Source of the DNA: an uncultured Acidobacteriota bacterium
GTDB lineage: Bacteria > Acidobacteriota > CAIWXX01
Direction: 5' to 3'
DNA: 64,000 bases
NCBI GenBank assembly: GCA_903916735.1
Contig: CAIWXX010000076.1
Span: forward strand, 28,937-92,936
Position numbers and translations under genes: made by a program. The notes below the pieces were generated by a model, which was not told the DNA's origin, ran no database searches, and saw only the letters and a program-made list of their open reading frames with translations. How positions within the stretch are numbered: the stretch's first letter is position 1; each line of letters starts with the position of its first letter. Below are positions 43,901-50,708 of this stretch, piece by piece.

Positions 43901-44908
43901 TCTCTGGAGGAGATGGGTGCACAGGTTTTCGTTCTGAGTGCCGATGTCTCAAATCTCGATCAGATGCATCTGGTGAAGACACGGGTCCATGAGCGATTTG
44001 GTGCCATCAACGGGATCATTCACGCCGCGGGAGTCCCCGGAAGCGGGATCATCCAGACCAAGGCTCTGCCGACAGCGGAGTCGGTGCTGGCGCCGAAAGT
44101 GTTAGGAACATTCAACCTCACTGATGTCTTCAAGGGCGACCACCTGGATTTCATGCTGCTCTGCTCATCACTGACCGCTGTATTGGGCGAAATTGGGCAG
44201 GCCGACTATGCAGCGGCCAATGCGTTTCTTGATGCATTTGCCTCTTTCAACACGTCCAGCAATTCAATCCAGACAGTGTCTGTGAACTGGGATGCGTGGC
44301 AGACCGTCGGCATGGCAGTGAATACACCCGTGCCGCTCGAGCTCAAAGAATGGCGACAGGAACAGCTCCGCAAGGGAATTCTGCCCGCGGAAGGCATCGA
44401 CGCATTTGCGCGCATTCTTCAAAGCAGCCTGCCTCAGGTTCTTGTGTCGACTCAGGATCTAGTGTCACGGATGGAACAGAAGGGCACATCAGTGAGCGTG
44501 GAAGAGCCCCTGATCTCTCACGATCTTCATCCACGCCCCGTCCTTTCGAATGCTTATGCACCGCCGGCCGGCGATTGCGAAAAGGCGATTGCAAAAATCT
44601 GGCAGGAAATGCTTGGCATTGATCAGGTTGGATTACATGACAATTTCTTCGATCTCGGCGGAAACTCGCTCATTGCTCTGAGGATCATCGGCCGGATCAA
44701 GAGCGAACTGAATGCCTCCGTTTCCGATGTTGGGCTCTTCGAAGCCCCAACTGTCAGCAGCCTCGCGAAGATCATTTCGCAGGAAAAAGATCAGGGCCCG
44801 GCCGCCGACGAGAGCCGGACCAGAGGAGAGAAGCGGAGATCACGGGTGCCGCGACGGCGAGGCATCCCTGCTTCGCAGGAATCAGAAGAAGTGCCGATCA
44901 AGGGCTAG
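35000..44908 (+). CDS. hybrid NRPS/PKS: FAAL-ACP-C-A-PCP-KS(Cys to Ser)-AT-KR-ACP
   Basis: The ATG at 35000 follows GGAG by nine bases and gives 3302 residues. A fatty acyl-AMP ligase (1-585; YTSGSTSIPKGVM, IRGRNHYPQDIE) loads a free fatty acid on an ACP (S628 in DSLNAIEL). A condensation domain (690-1130; HHIITDFW from H817) acylates an amino acid activated by the A domain (1160-1660) and held on PCP S1703. In the A-domain pocket the residue aligning with the usual Asp235 is Ala1349, so the substrate may be unusual. The KS (1770-2195) keeps both His motifs (ECHGTG, NIGH) but reads QSASSTSL, with Ser1941 at the catalytic Cys. The AT (2290-2580; GHSLGEY S2389, HAFH) predicts malonyl-CoA. The KR has GGLGGIG and Tyr3070. 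The ACP serine is S3223. Confidence 0.95.
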   Translation: MMKNVISPGVDCSTLVDLLRSRALNQPGQCAYIFQMDDEAEVSMTYAELDRSARAIASQLQNEGVAGGRALLLYPPGLNYIAAFFGCLYAGVAAVPVYPPRPNRRLLRFLSILDDAQAGIALTTSPILSTMGSLVGQNERTRWLATDEISLQHADTWHEPDIGGETLAFIQYTSGSTSIPKGVMLTQSNLLNNLNLIREAFGITSESRAVIWLPPYHDMGLIGGILQPLFGGFPAYLMSPVTFLQNPYRWLQAVTRFKATTSGGPNFAYDLCVRKITPEQRATLDLSSWDVAFNGAEPIRPETLDLFGRTFESCGFRQAAFYPCYGLAEGTLFVSGGKTTAPPIIKEFRADELEKNRAIEKPLSGEKSRMLVGCGCTFGQQKILLVHPETLTEVKLGEIGEVWVSGSSIARGYWNRQEETARTFGAFLSDGGEGPFLRTGDLGFLHHSELFITGRIKDLIIIRGRNHYPQDIELTVEKCHPAIRPGCGAAFSVDIHGEERLIIVQELQREFRNHDVSEVSNAIRQAVAEDHEVQVHALVLLKPGSIPKTSSGKIQRHACRAGFLKGGMETVGQWRESDAPDTNMNFQLSIDTPLQFEKWLLDELAARFRVPAASLDPTQSLSRYALDSLNAIELAHAIEERTGVLVPMERVFEGPTIAALASEVFARRSEGASRRAAELSPLKGNSAKHPLSSGQRALWFLYQLEPGSAAYNVPAAVSVHGDLDIPALRRAFQMLVNRHMSLRTTFSTIDGEPLQQIHEQMDVCFEEVDASSWDDAIVKSYIAAEAHRPFNLETGPLMRTHLLCRSEQEHILLLNMHHIITDFWSQAVLMKDLDFLYTAERKGVPSDLPPLELHYHDYSRWQDEMLAGPGGARLRAYWQQQLGDKLPILNLRTDRHRPLVQTYCGHSQPIAVDSEIVHRLKDLSRLHDSSIFMTLLAAFQILLSRYTGQKDIVIGTPTMGRSRSKLANMVGYFVNPLSLRTQLSGNPTFNEYIRRVRETVLGAFEHQDYPFATLVEKIQPDRDPSRTPIFQVMMALQTAPSFRGQSLTPFALGQIGARIQWGGLTLESITFDQRIAQFDLTLNLGEVDDGLQGSLNYNSDLFDDATISRMAGHFQTLLKSIATHPDHRLSTLQLLSEAEERRQILEWNATREEYPTNARIHDLIDAQAQRTPDAIAAVYQDQTMTYQELRYRSNGLAAQLKSLGVGPETLVGICMESSLEMMAGIVGILKSGGAYLPLDPAYPKERLAFMMADADVHVVLTQEKFKPLLTGAAALLCLDNVSEGLTDAPINDATSENLACLLYTSGSTGQPKGVLVTHRSIVNLMTSFVRSYRAGEADRILPLTSLSSASFVGEIFPLLCVGGAVVLPDKDQTLDFLKLVRLISQHNVTIISTVPAMIHTLNAMKEELPKLRLLLSGGEALSASNIDKLFESATLVNGYGLTETTICSTYRFLDKSDLATAGAVSIGKPVMNNQVYILDEYLNCCPIGSPGELYIGGDGLARGYLNKPDLTAEKFIPHPFAQGERMYTTGDLAVWLPDGNIEFLGRQDHQVKIRGFRIDLQEIEVVLDKHPAVQESIVVTREDIPGEKHLAAYVVPRSDTGRTSQGKKMTLNAGDLLDYLREKLPDYMVPSAFIFLEEIPRLDGGKADIGKLPVPEGQRPDLKTEFVAPRSEFEEVITRIWQEALRVEKVGVHDNFFDLGGHSLLLAKVHSKIRDALKKDLSLIDLFKYPTISSLARHLSPLDGDQPSHLQKSLQQAEQRRHAKNVVGREIAIVGMTGRFPGAKSIEALWLNLKNGVESITFFSDKELDGLGVSRDLLDNPDYIKAKGIIGDIDLFDAQFFGLNPREVELMDPQHRQLLECCWEALERAGYSPETYKGRVGVYAGESMNTYLITNLLSHMKLVASLDTLQASLGNDKDPLTSRISYKLNLKGPCITIQSASSTSLVAVHVACQSLLNQECDMALAGGVSIHLPEKSGYMFHEGAITSRHGHCRAFDAQADGFVPGNGVGVVVLKRLSDALADGDNIYAVIKGSVCNNDGSEKVSFMAPSVEGQVELYTMAHAIADVAPETIGYIECHGTGTALGDPIEIESLTQAFRAGTDKKRACAIGSLKTNIGHLDTAAGVCGLIKAVLSLHHKMIPASLHFTSPNPQIDFENSPFFVNTVNREWETNGTPRRAGVTSLGMGGTNAHVILEEAPAMPSSGESRPWQLLLLSAKSDSALETQTTQLASFLQQHVDVRLADVAYTLQCGRKRFNHRRMLLCENNEETTAALETLDPSRVFTANENSGDRSVVFMFTGQGAQHVNMGKGLYETESVFRAEVDRCSEILESNLGFDIRTILYPAHESIEPMTERLRQTDVAQPALFVIEYALAALWMKWGIRPQAMIGHSLGEYVAACLAGVLTLEDALALVAARGRLMQQMPPGSMLAVPLPETDVLPLLGSDLSLAGANHPSLCVVSGPENAITRLEEKVAAKGLSCRRLHTSHAFHSQMMDPILASFTDHVSKVTLNAPKLPFISNVTGTWIRAEQATDPAYWTRQLRHAVRFADGLSELLKAPRRILLEVGPGNNLSTLAKQHPSRTSSQVVISSLRHQKERQSDEAYLLMNLGKLWLAGADIDWMAFYEREQRHRVLLPTYPFERRRYWVEPVKGDAHRQKSIGGKLKIDEWFHTPLWKQSRFAKTLETRHIGSNPPTWLIFSDALGLGSGLATRLKAEGHDVVTVSAGKQFREIARDQFEINPSESRDYESLLRAMKRDAGMVVHLWSVTDSREGNGFDRECLAYGFYSLLSLVQAVGKHSTATSLRIWAVTDQMQEVTGEEALRPEKATVLGACRVIPREYPNISCHSLDVVVTLSTMGSLIDQMIQELLHPSTDPVIALRGRTRWVQGYEQIALDSGDGAISRLREGGVYLITGGLGGIGLEIAAYLARTVKARLALIGRSPFPERDLWEKRRADHGEQDAVGQQIRRLLSLEEMGAQVFVLSADVSNLDQMHLVKTRVHERFGAINGIIHAAGVPGSGIIQTKALPTAESVLAPKVLGTFNLTDVFKGDHLDFMLLCSSLTAVLGEIGQADYAAANAFLDAFASFNTSSNSIQTVSVNWDAWQTVGMAVNTPVPLELKEWRQEQLRKGILPAEGIDAFARILQSSLPQVLVSTQDLVSRMEQKGTSVSVEEPLISHDLHPRPVLSNAYAPPAGDCEKAIAKIWQEMLGIDQVGLHDNFFDLGGNSLIALRIIGRIKSELNASVSDVGLFEAPTVSSLAKIISQEKDQGPAADESRTRGEKRRSRVPRRRGIPASQESEEVPIKG

Positions 44909-44998
44909 GAGTCGATGACTTGGGTTGAATTTCGAAGATGGTGGAGGCACGAAATGGTCAAAGAAAAAAGCGAATTTCATCATAGTGGAGGTTGTGAA

Positions 44999-47320
44999 AT
45001 GTCGTTGAGGAATCCACTGGCACCTTGTTTAGGGATCGCGGACATCCAGCGAAATTTGTCCGCCGGCACGCTTTCCGACCAGGGTTTCAGGCAAACGAGA
45101 TCGATGCGATGTTGCTCTTTCATAGCCTTCGTGCTTCCGGCAATCCTCATGTTCGGTCCTCTTAATCGCCTTATCGCCGCGGACGGCGCCGACAAATATA
45201 TTGTTCCGATCAAAGCGATGGCGGCAACGCCGAAGATCGATGGGAAGTTGGATGATCAAGTATGGTCTGCCGCCCCTGTGCTGACCGATTTCACTCAATT
45301 TGAGCCCAAAGAGGGCGTGCCGGCCTCAGAAAAGACAGTGGTCAAGGTTGGCTATGATGAAACCAACATCTACATTGGAATTCGTTGTTTTGATTCACAC
45401 CCTGACCAACAGGTTGTGAAGCAGCTGCAAAGAGACGGGGATCTCACATTCGATGACTTCGTCGAGATTATTCTCGACACGTATCACGACCGTCGAAACG
45501 GCTTCCTCTTCGCTGTGAATGCGCTGGGTGCGAAGTACGATGCCTTGGTACGAAACGAAGGGGAGGAGATCAAACAGGAGTGGGATGGTCAATGGGAGTG
45601 TGCGACGGCTCGTGATGATCAAGGCTGGACAGCTGAGCTTGCCATCCCATTCAGGACTCTGCGATTTCCCACGACCGAGCCTCAATCGTGGGGTATCAAC
45701 ATTATGCGCTTCATGCCGCGCACGAGCGAAAAGTCCTTCTGGAGAGCGTTTGCTCGAACCGACGGCAGCAATGTCCGATACAAGATTTCCAAATTCGGTG
45801 AATTGACAGGCCTCGAAAATTTGAAATCGGGACGGAGATATTTGATGACTCCCCATGTGATGGGAGTGGCGGAAAGCGACGCACATCGCCCGGAAAATCC
45901 CGCACTCAATGGCGGAATTGATCTGAAGGCAAACCTGGCATCAAACCTGGTAGCGGATCTGACGTATCGACTTGACTTCGCCGAGGCTGAAGCGGATTTA
46001 CAGCAAATCAACCTGAGCCGATATCCGCTTGACCTTCCGGAAAAACGCGCGTTTTTTAACGAAGGGTCGGACATGTTCTATTTTGGCGATCGTCCTGAGC
46101 CCTTTGAGCTCGGCCAAGTTGAAAAATTCTATTTCTTTCGCAGTCGTCAGATCGGATTGACAGATGATGGCCGATATGCAATCCCAGTCATCGGCGGCGC
46201 CAAGGTCACGGGGAAATTGGGGGACTATACGGTCGGCTTCCTCAATCTCACGACCGATAGTGCGGTTATCAAATCCATCGGCGCCCAAGATCAACTCGAT
46301 GTGCCACGAACCAACTACACAGTCCTGCGTCTGAGGAAGGACATTTACGCGCGGTCCAAAATCGGCTTCATCGCTCTGAACAAAGATGCATCCGGCAGCA
46401 ATTACAACCGTGGTTTCGGGGCCGATGGAGATTTCGCTTTCGGCGAGCATTTCGCTGCCAGCGGCTTTTTGGCGACCACTTCGACTCCCGGCGTCCATGG
46501 CCAGAATAATGCCGGCGCGATCGATACGATCTGGGATAGCAAAGCGTTCCGCTTCCGAAATATGTACGAAGAAGTCGGCAATAACTTCAATCCGGAGATG
46601 GGCTACCTGGCGCGAGACGGCATCAAGAAATTCCACAGCCAGGTTTTCATGGCAAGGCGGCCGACATTATGGGGATTGCACAAGGTCAATATCATCGGTG
46701 ACTTCAATTACGTCACTGATCAGCAGGGTCGCCTTCTAACACAAACCGAGGTCTATGAGCTGGGGCTCATTCACAAGGGCTATGCCGGCGTTGCATTTAT
46801 TTTCTACGACCACCTGGAGAGACTTGATCTGCCTAAGACCGTTCGCCTGGATAGTTTTCATGCTCCTGTGATTCCAATTGGGTTATATCGTTTTCGCAAT
46901 TTCTTCATCGGTGGGGCAACGGATCGTCGGAAGCCACTCAGCGCCACGATCTGGTTCGATCAGGGCGGCTACTACAACGGGACGCGCTTTCGGTTCCTGA
47001 TACAGCCGATCTATCGCCCAATTGACAGAGTCGAGATGGCGATGGTTTTTGATCGACAGGCCTTCGACTTTCCCGATGGGCACTACACGACCATTCAGAT
47101 GTCGGGAAGTCTCGCGCTGACTCTCCCTCATGAGATGTCGGTGAAAACTCTGCTGCAGTGGACTCGGGACGATATCTTCGCTGCGAATGTTGTCTTCAAC
47201 TGGGACTTCAAACCCGATGCAACCTTCTATCTCGTTTACAACGGAACACGCGAGGTTGGCGATTTGATTGTCAATGACCGTTCTTTCGTCGCGAAAATGT
47301 CCTACAACTTCAGTCATTAG
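44999..47320 (+). CDS. DUF5916 outer-membrane beta-barrel protein with CBM9-like domain
   Basis: The ATG at 44999 follows GGAGG; a later start at 45104 would place a signal peptide (MRCCSFIAFVLPAILMFGPL) directly at the N-terminus. The mature part begins with a carbohydrate-binding-9-like beta-sandwich: ATPKIDGKLDDQVWSAAPVL, then ETNIYIGIRCFD, then FDDFVEIILDTYHDRRNGFL. A long C-terminal region rich in alternating beta strands follows and ends in Phe-Ser-His (SYNFSH), as in DUF5916 outer-membrane proteins. It sits between two megasynthase genes on the same strand, about 90 bp after the first. It may export, receive or protect against the product, or be a passenger gene. Nothing in the family establishes a role in biosynthesis. 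Confidence 0.8.
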   Translation: MSLRNPLAPCLGIADIQRNLSAGTLSDQGFRQTRSMRCCSFIAFVLPAILMFGPLNRLIAADGADKYIVPIKAMAATPKIDGKLDDQVWSAAPVLTDFTQFEPKEGVPASEKTVVKVGYDETNIYIGIRCFDSHPDQQVVKQLQRDGDLTFDDFVEIILDTYHDRRNGFLFAVNALGAKYDALVRNEGEEIKQEWDGQWECATARDDQGWTAELAIPFRTLRFPTTEPQSWGINIMRFMPRTSEKSFWRAFARTDGSNVRYKISKFGELTGLENLKSGRRYLMTPHVMGVAESDAHRPENPALNGGIDLKANLASNLVADLTYRLDFAEAEADLQQINLSRYPLDLPEKRAFFNEGSDMFYFGDRPEPFELGQVEKFYFFRSRQIGLTDDGRYAIPVIGGAKVTGKLGDYTVGFLNLTTDSAVIKSIGAQDQLDVPRTNYTVLRLRKDIYARSKIGFIALNKDASGSNYNRGFGADGDFAFGEHFAASGFLATTSTPGVHGQNNAGAIDTIWDSKAFRFRNMYEEVGNNFNPEMGYLARDGIKKFHSQVFMARRPTLWGLHKVNIIGDFNYVTDQQGRLLTQTEVYELGLIHKGYAGVAFIFYDHLERLDLPKTVRLDSFHAPVIPIGLYRFRNFFIGGATDRRKPLSATIWFDQGGYYNGTRFRFLIQPIYRPIDRVEMAMVFDRQAFDFPDGHYTTIQMSGSLALTLPHEMSVKTLLQWTRDDIFAANVVFNWDFKPDATFYLVYNGTREVGDLIVNDRSFVAKMSYNFSH

Positions 47321-47552
47321 GGCAATTGAGCGAGACGTGCGAATAGGTGGGCGATGTTTAGAGTGACGTCACGTGAGCTGTCACGGCCGTTGAACCGGCA
47401 TCTGGGATTGGTCGCGGTTCAGGGAGTGCAGATCTTTCCTGGTCAGGCGAGGAATCTCCGCCCGGCTCCCTGGTCCTTTTCGAAAAGTCCTTCACATTCG
47501 GGCACGGCTTGAGGCCCAGACAGCCAACATCCTCTAAAGGGAGTAACAGAAA

Positions 47553-50500
47553 ATGGAAACACAGGCAGGAGGTTTCGAAGTCGCCGTTATTGGAATGGCG
47601 GGACGTTTCCCCGGCGCCAACGATATTGATGCATACTGGCGCAATCTGTGCGATGGCGTTGAATCCATTCGCGTTCTTTCCCGAGAGGAATTGGCGGCAC
47701 ACGGCGCCGATCCCGGCATTCTGGATGACCCTCGATATGTCCCGGCAGTGTCCGAGCTGCAGGGGGTCGAGTTGTTCGATGCGCTCTTCTTCGGCATCAA
47801 TCATCGGGAGGCCGAGCTGATGGATCCCCAGCAGCGCATCTTCCTTCAGAGTGCCTGGCACGCATTGGAAAATGCAGGGTACGATCCGGGGACGTATCAG
47901 GGAGCCATTGGAGTGTTTGGCGGCGCGACGACAAGCACCTACATGCTCTTTCATCTCGCGACAAATCCGGATGTGGTCAATTCTGTTGATCGCCTCCAGC
48001 TGCTTGTTGGGAACGCTGCAGATTCTCTGACGACGCGAATCGCCTATAAGCTCAATCTACGCGGCCCCAGCTTCACAATCCAATGTGCCTGCTCGACGTC
48101 GCTCGTCGCCGTCCATGTCGCATGCCAGAGCCTCATCAACGGGGAGTGCGACATGGCTCTGGCTGGAGGTGTCTCGGCCAATCTCAGCCAACGGACAGGG
48201 TATCAATATGTCGAGGGTTCAATTCTTTCTCCAGATGGGCATTGCAGAGTGTTTGATGACGAAGCCAGGGGTACGGTTTTCGGCAGCGGAGTCGGCATTG
48301 TCGTTCTCAAGCGTCTGGATGATGCTTTGGCGGATGGCGATTACATCCATGCTGTCATCAAAGGGACAGCCGTCAACAACGACGGCTCCTTCAAGGTTGG
48401 TTACACGGCTCCGAGCGTCGAAGGACAGGCCAAAGTCATCTCAGAAGCGATTGCGGCCGCCGGTGTCGATGCCGCCAGGATTTCCTATATCGAAGCACAT
48501 GGAACGGGAACCAATCTTGGAGATCCTATTGAAATTCAGGCATTGACAAAGGCCTTTAAGCCCTACACAGACAAGAAACAGTTTTGTGCAATCGGGTCAG
48601 TGAAGGCCAATATCGGCCATTTGGATGTCGCCGCCGGCGTTGCAGGACTGATCAAAACAATCCTCGCTCTTGAACGTGGTTTCATACCGCCGAGTCTTCA
48701 CTTCCGGACGCCAAACTCCAAAATCGATTTCAAAAACAGCCCTGTCTACGTTAACAACGCTCTCACTTCCTGGAAGTCAGTCGGGGGGCCGCGCCTTGCC
48801 GGTGTGAGCTCATTCGGCTTCGGAGGAACCAACGCTCATGTCATTCTCGAAGAAGGGCCGCCGGCGAGACGGGATGCTGCCATACGTAGCCATGAGCTGC
48901 TTGTTCTCTCTGCGAAGACTCCATCGGCTCTCGACGCCGTCACAGCCCGCCTGGCTGAGTATCTGAAGCAGAGCCCGGGCGTGAACCTGCCCGATGTTGC
49001 ATATACATTGAAAGTGGGACGGCGAGCATTTCCGTTCCGTCGCGCGCTTGTCTGCCAGGACGTTGATGATGCGACCACCTGCCTCGGACATTTCGATCCT
49101 CAAAGGGTGGTGACCAACAGTGGACTCACCGGGGATTTTGATCGGCCGGTCAGTTTCATGTTCACAGGTCAGGGCTCTCAGTATGTGAATATGGCCCGGG
49201 ACATCTATGAGACCGAGCCGTTATTCCGCGAGCGGATTGATCGGTGTTCCGAGATTCTGATCGCGCTGACGGGTATCGATTTGAGAACCATGATCTACCC
49301 TGAGGAGAGCGAACGAGAATGGGCGTCACGCCAACTGGATCAGACGGCCACCACACAACCGGCACTCTTCGTTCTCGAATATGCGCTGGCGTCACTCTGG
49401 ATGGAGTGGGGTCTTCAACCTCATTCGATGATTGGGCACAGTAGCGGCGAGTATGTCGCGGCCTGCCTGGCGGGCGTCTTTTCTCTTGAAAATGCGCTGA
49501 GGATCGTGTCCATCCGAGGGCGGTTGATACAAAGCATGCCTGCGGGCGCGATGGCTGCCATGCCAATGTCAGCCGACGCCCTCGAACCTTTCCTTTCAAA
49601 AGATCTGAATATCGCAGCCATTAATGAACCCTCGCGATGTGTCGTCTCTGGTCCTGAAGAGGCCATGGCCGGTTTGGAGCAGAGATTAAGGAGCGAAGGA
49701 GTTCAAACTCAGCGACTCCGCACATCGCACGCTTTTCACTCGCACATGATGGAACAAATTGTTGCTCCATTTGTCAATGAAGTCCGGATGATCAAGTTGA
49801 ATCCTCCTCAAATACCGTTCATCTCCAATGTCACGGGGAAGTGGATCACTGCAGGCGAGGCGATGGATCCTGAGTACTGGGGCAGGCATCTTCGGCAGGC
49901 CGTGCGGTTTGCAGACGGCGTCTCTGAACTGTCAAAGATTCCTCATGTTGTTTTCCTGGAGATCGGCCCCGGGAAAACTCTGGCAGCCTTCGCAAAAAAA
50001 TGCACGCCCGTTCAGGAAATTCACTGTTCAATTCGCCATCCACGCGAAAGGTGCTCCGATACGGCATTTCTCCTTGGAACCCTCGCGCGGCTTTGGTTGG
50101 CCGGAGTCCCTGTCAGTTGGCATCGCTTTCATGCGCATGAAGATCGCCAAAGAATCCCCTTGCCGGTTTATCCGTTTGAAGAACGACGCTATTGGATTGA
50201 ACCCGGCATGAGGCTACAGATGGCGACTGATATCCGCGTTGCCTCAACGGGCGCGGAGGCGCTTGGCGGTCATGATCCTGCGATCGAATCCAGCGCACCA
50301 GCCCCGATGGAACACCAAGAGCCGTCACGCCATGGACAGATGTTTCATCCTCGGCCGATGTTGCAGACGTCATACATTGCACCTCGCGGCGACCTCGAAC
50401 GAGGAATCGCCTCAATCTGGAGACAGGTACTCGGCCTCGAGATGGTTGGCGTCGAAGACAGCTTCTTTGATTTGGGAGGCGATTCACTACTCGCCACGCA

Positions 50501-50708
50501 ACTTGTGTCACGTTTGAACCAAGCCTATGAGATTACTCTTCCCATGGGCCGGCTCTTCGAGGAGCCCACAGTTGCCCGCATCGCTGAATTGCTTATTCTT
50601 TCGAAGGTTTCACAAACGGATCGCAAGCTTGTTGATCAAATCTTGTCGGAAACGATGGAGACTCGCATCTCCAGCGCCCAATCATCATTGGTGGGTGAGA
50701 GGGCATAG
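47553..50708 (+). CDS. type I PKS module: KS-AT-ACP (no reductive domain)
   Basis: This 1051-residue protein starts at ATG behind AAAGGGAG. The KS (8-430) has an intact QCACSTSL with C180, EAHGTGTNLGDP and KANIGHL. The AT (530-830) has GHSSGEY with S630 and HAFH, predicting malonyl-CoA. The ACP (945-1010) has FFDLGGDSLLATQ with S978. There is no KR, DH or ER, so this module alone would leave a beta-keto group. It follows a 232-bp spacer after the DUF5916 gene and abuts the next gene with no gap. Its working KS but missing KR complements the preceding module, which has a working KR but an altered KS. The short tail (LSETMETRISSAQSSL) may dock to the next protein. Confidence 0.95.
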   Translation: METQAGGFEVAVIGMAGRFPGANDIDAYWRNLCDGVESIRVLSREELAAHGADPGILDDPRYVPAVSELQGVELFDALFFGINHREAELMDPQQRIFLQSAWHALENAGYDPGTYQGAIGVFGGATTSTYMLFHLATNPDVVNSVDRLQLLVGNAADSLTTRIAYKLNLRGPSFTIQCACSTSLVAVHVACQSLINGECDMALAGGVSANLSQRTGYQYVEGSILSPDGHCRVFDDEARGTVFGSGVGIVVLKRLDDALADGDYIHAVIKGTAVNNDGSFKVGYTAPSVEGQAKVISEAIAAAGVDAARISYIEAHGTGTNLGDPIEIQALTKAFKPYTDKKQFCAIGSVKANIGHLDVAAGVAGLIKTILALERGFIPPSLHFRTPNSKIDFKNSPVYVNNALTSWKSVGGPRLAGVSSFGFGGTNAHVILEEGPPARRDAAIRSHELLVLSAKTPSALDAVTARLAEYLKQSPGVNLPDVAYTLKVGRRAFPFRRALVCQDVDDATTCLGHFDPQRVVTNSGLTGDFDRPVSFMFTGQGSQYVNMARDIYETEPLFRERIDRCSEILIALTGIDLRTMIYPEESEREWASRQLDQTATTQPALFVLEYALASLWMEWGLQPHSMIGHSSGEYVAACLAGVFSLENALRIVSIRGRLIQSMPAGAMAAMPMSADALEPFLSKDLNIAAINEPSRCVVSGPEEAMAGLEQRLRSEGVQTQRLRTSHAFHSHMMEQIVAPFVNEVRMIKLNPPQIPFISNVTGKWITAGEAMDPEYWGRHLRQAVRFADGVSELSKIPHVVFLEIGPGKTLAAFAKKCTPVQEIHCSIRHPRERCSDTAFLLGTLARLWLAGVPVSWHRFHAHEDRQRIPLPVYPFEERRYWIEPGMRLQMATDIRVASTGAEALGGHDPAIESSAPAPMEHQEPSRHGQMFHPRPMLQTSYIAPRGDLERGIASIWRQVLGLEMVGVEDSFFDLGGDSLLATQLVSRLNQAYEITLPMGRLFEEPTVARIAELLILSKVSQTDRKLVDQILSETMETRISSAQSSLVGERA

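Noticed and set aside
47363..47372. GTGACGTCAC palindrome as an operator for the KS-AT-ACP gene
   Set aside because: Only ten bases, single copy, and no regulator gene nearby; too weak to claim.
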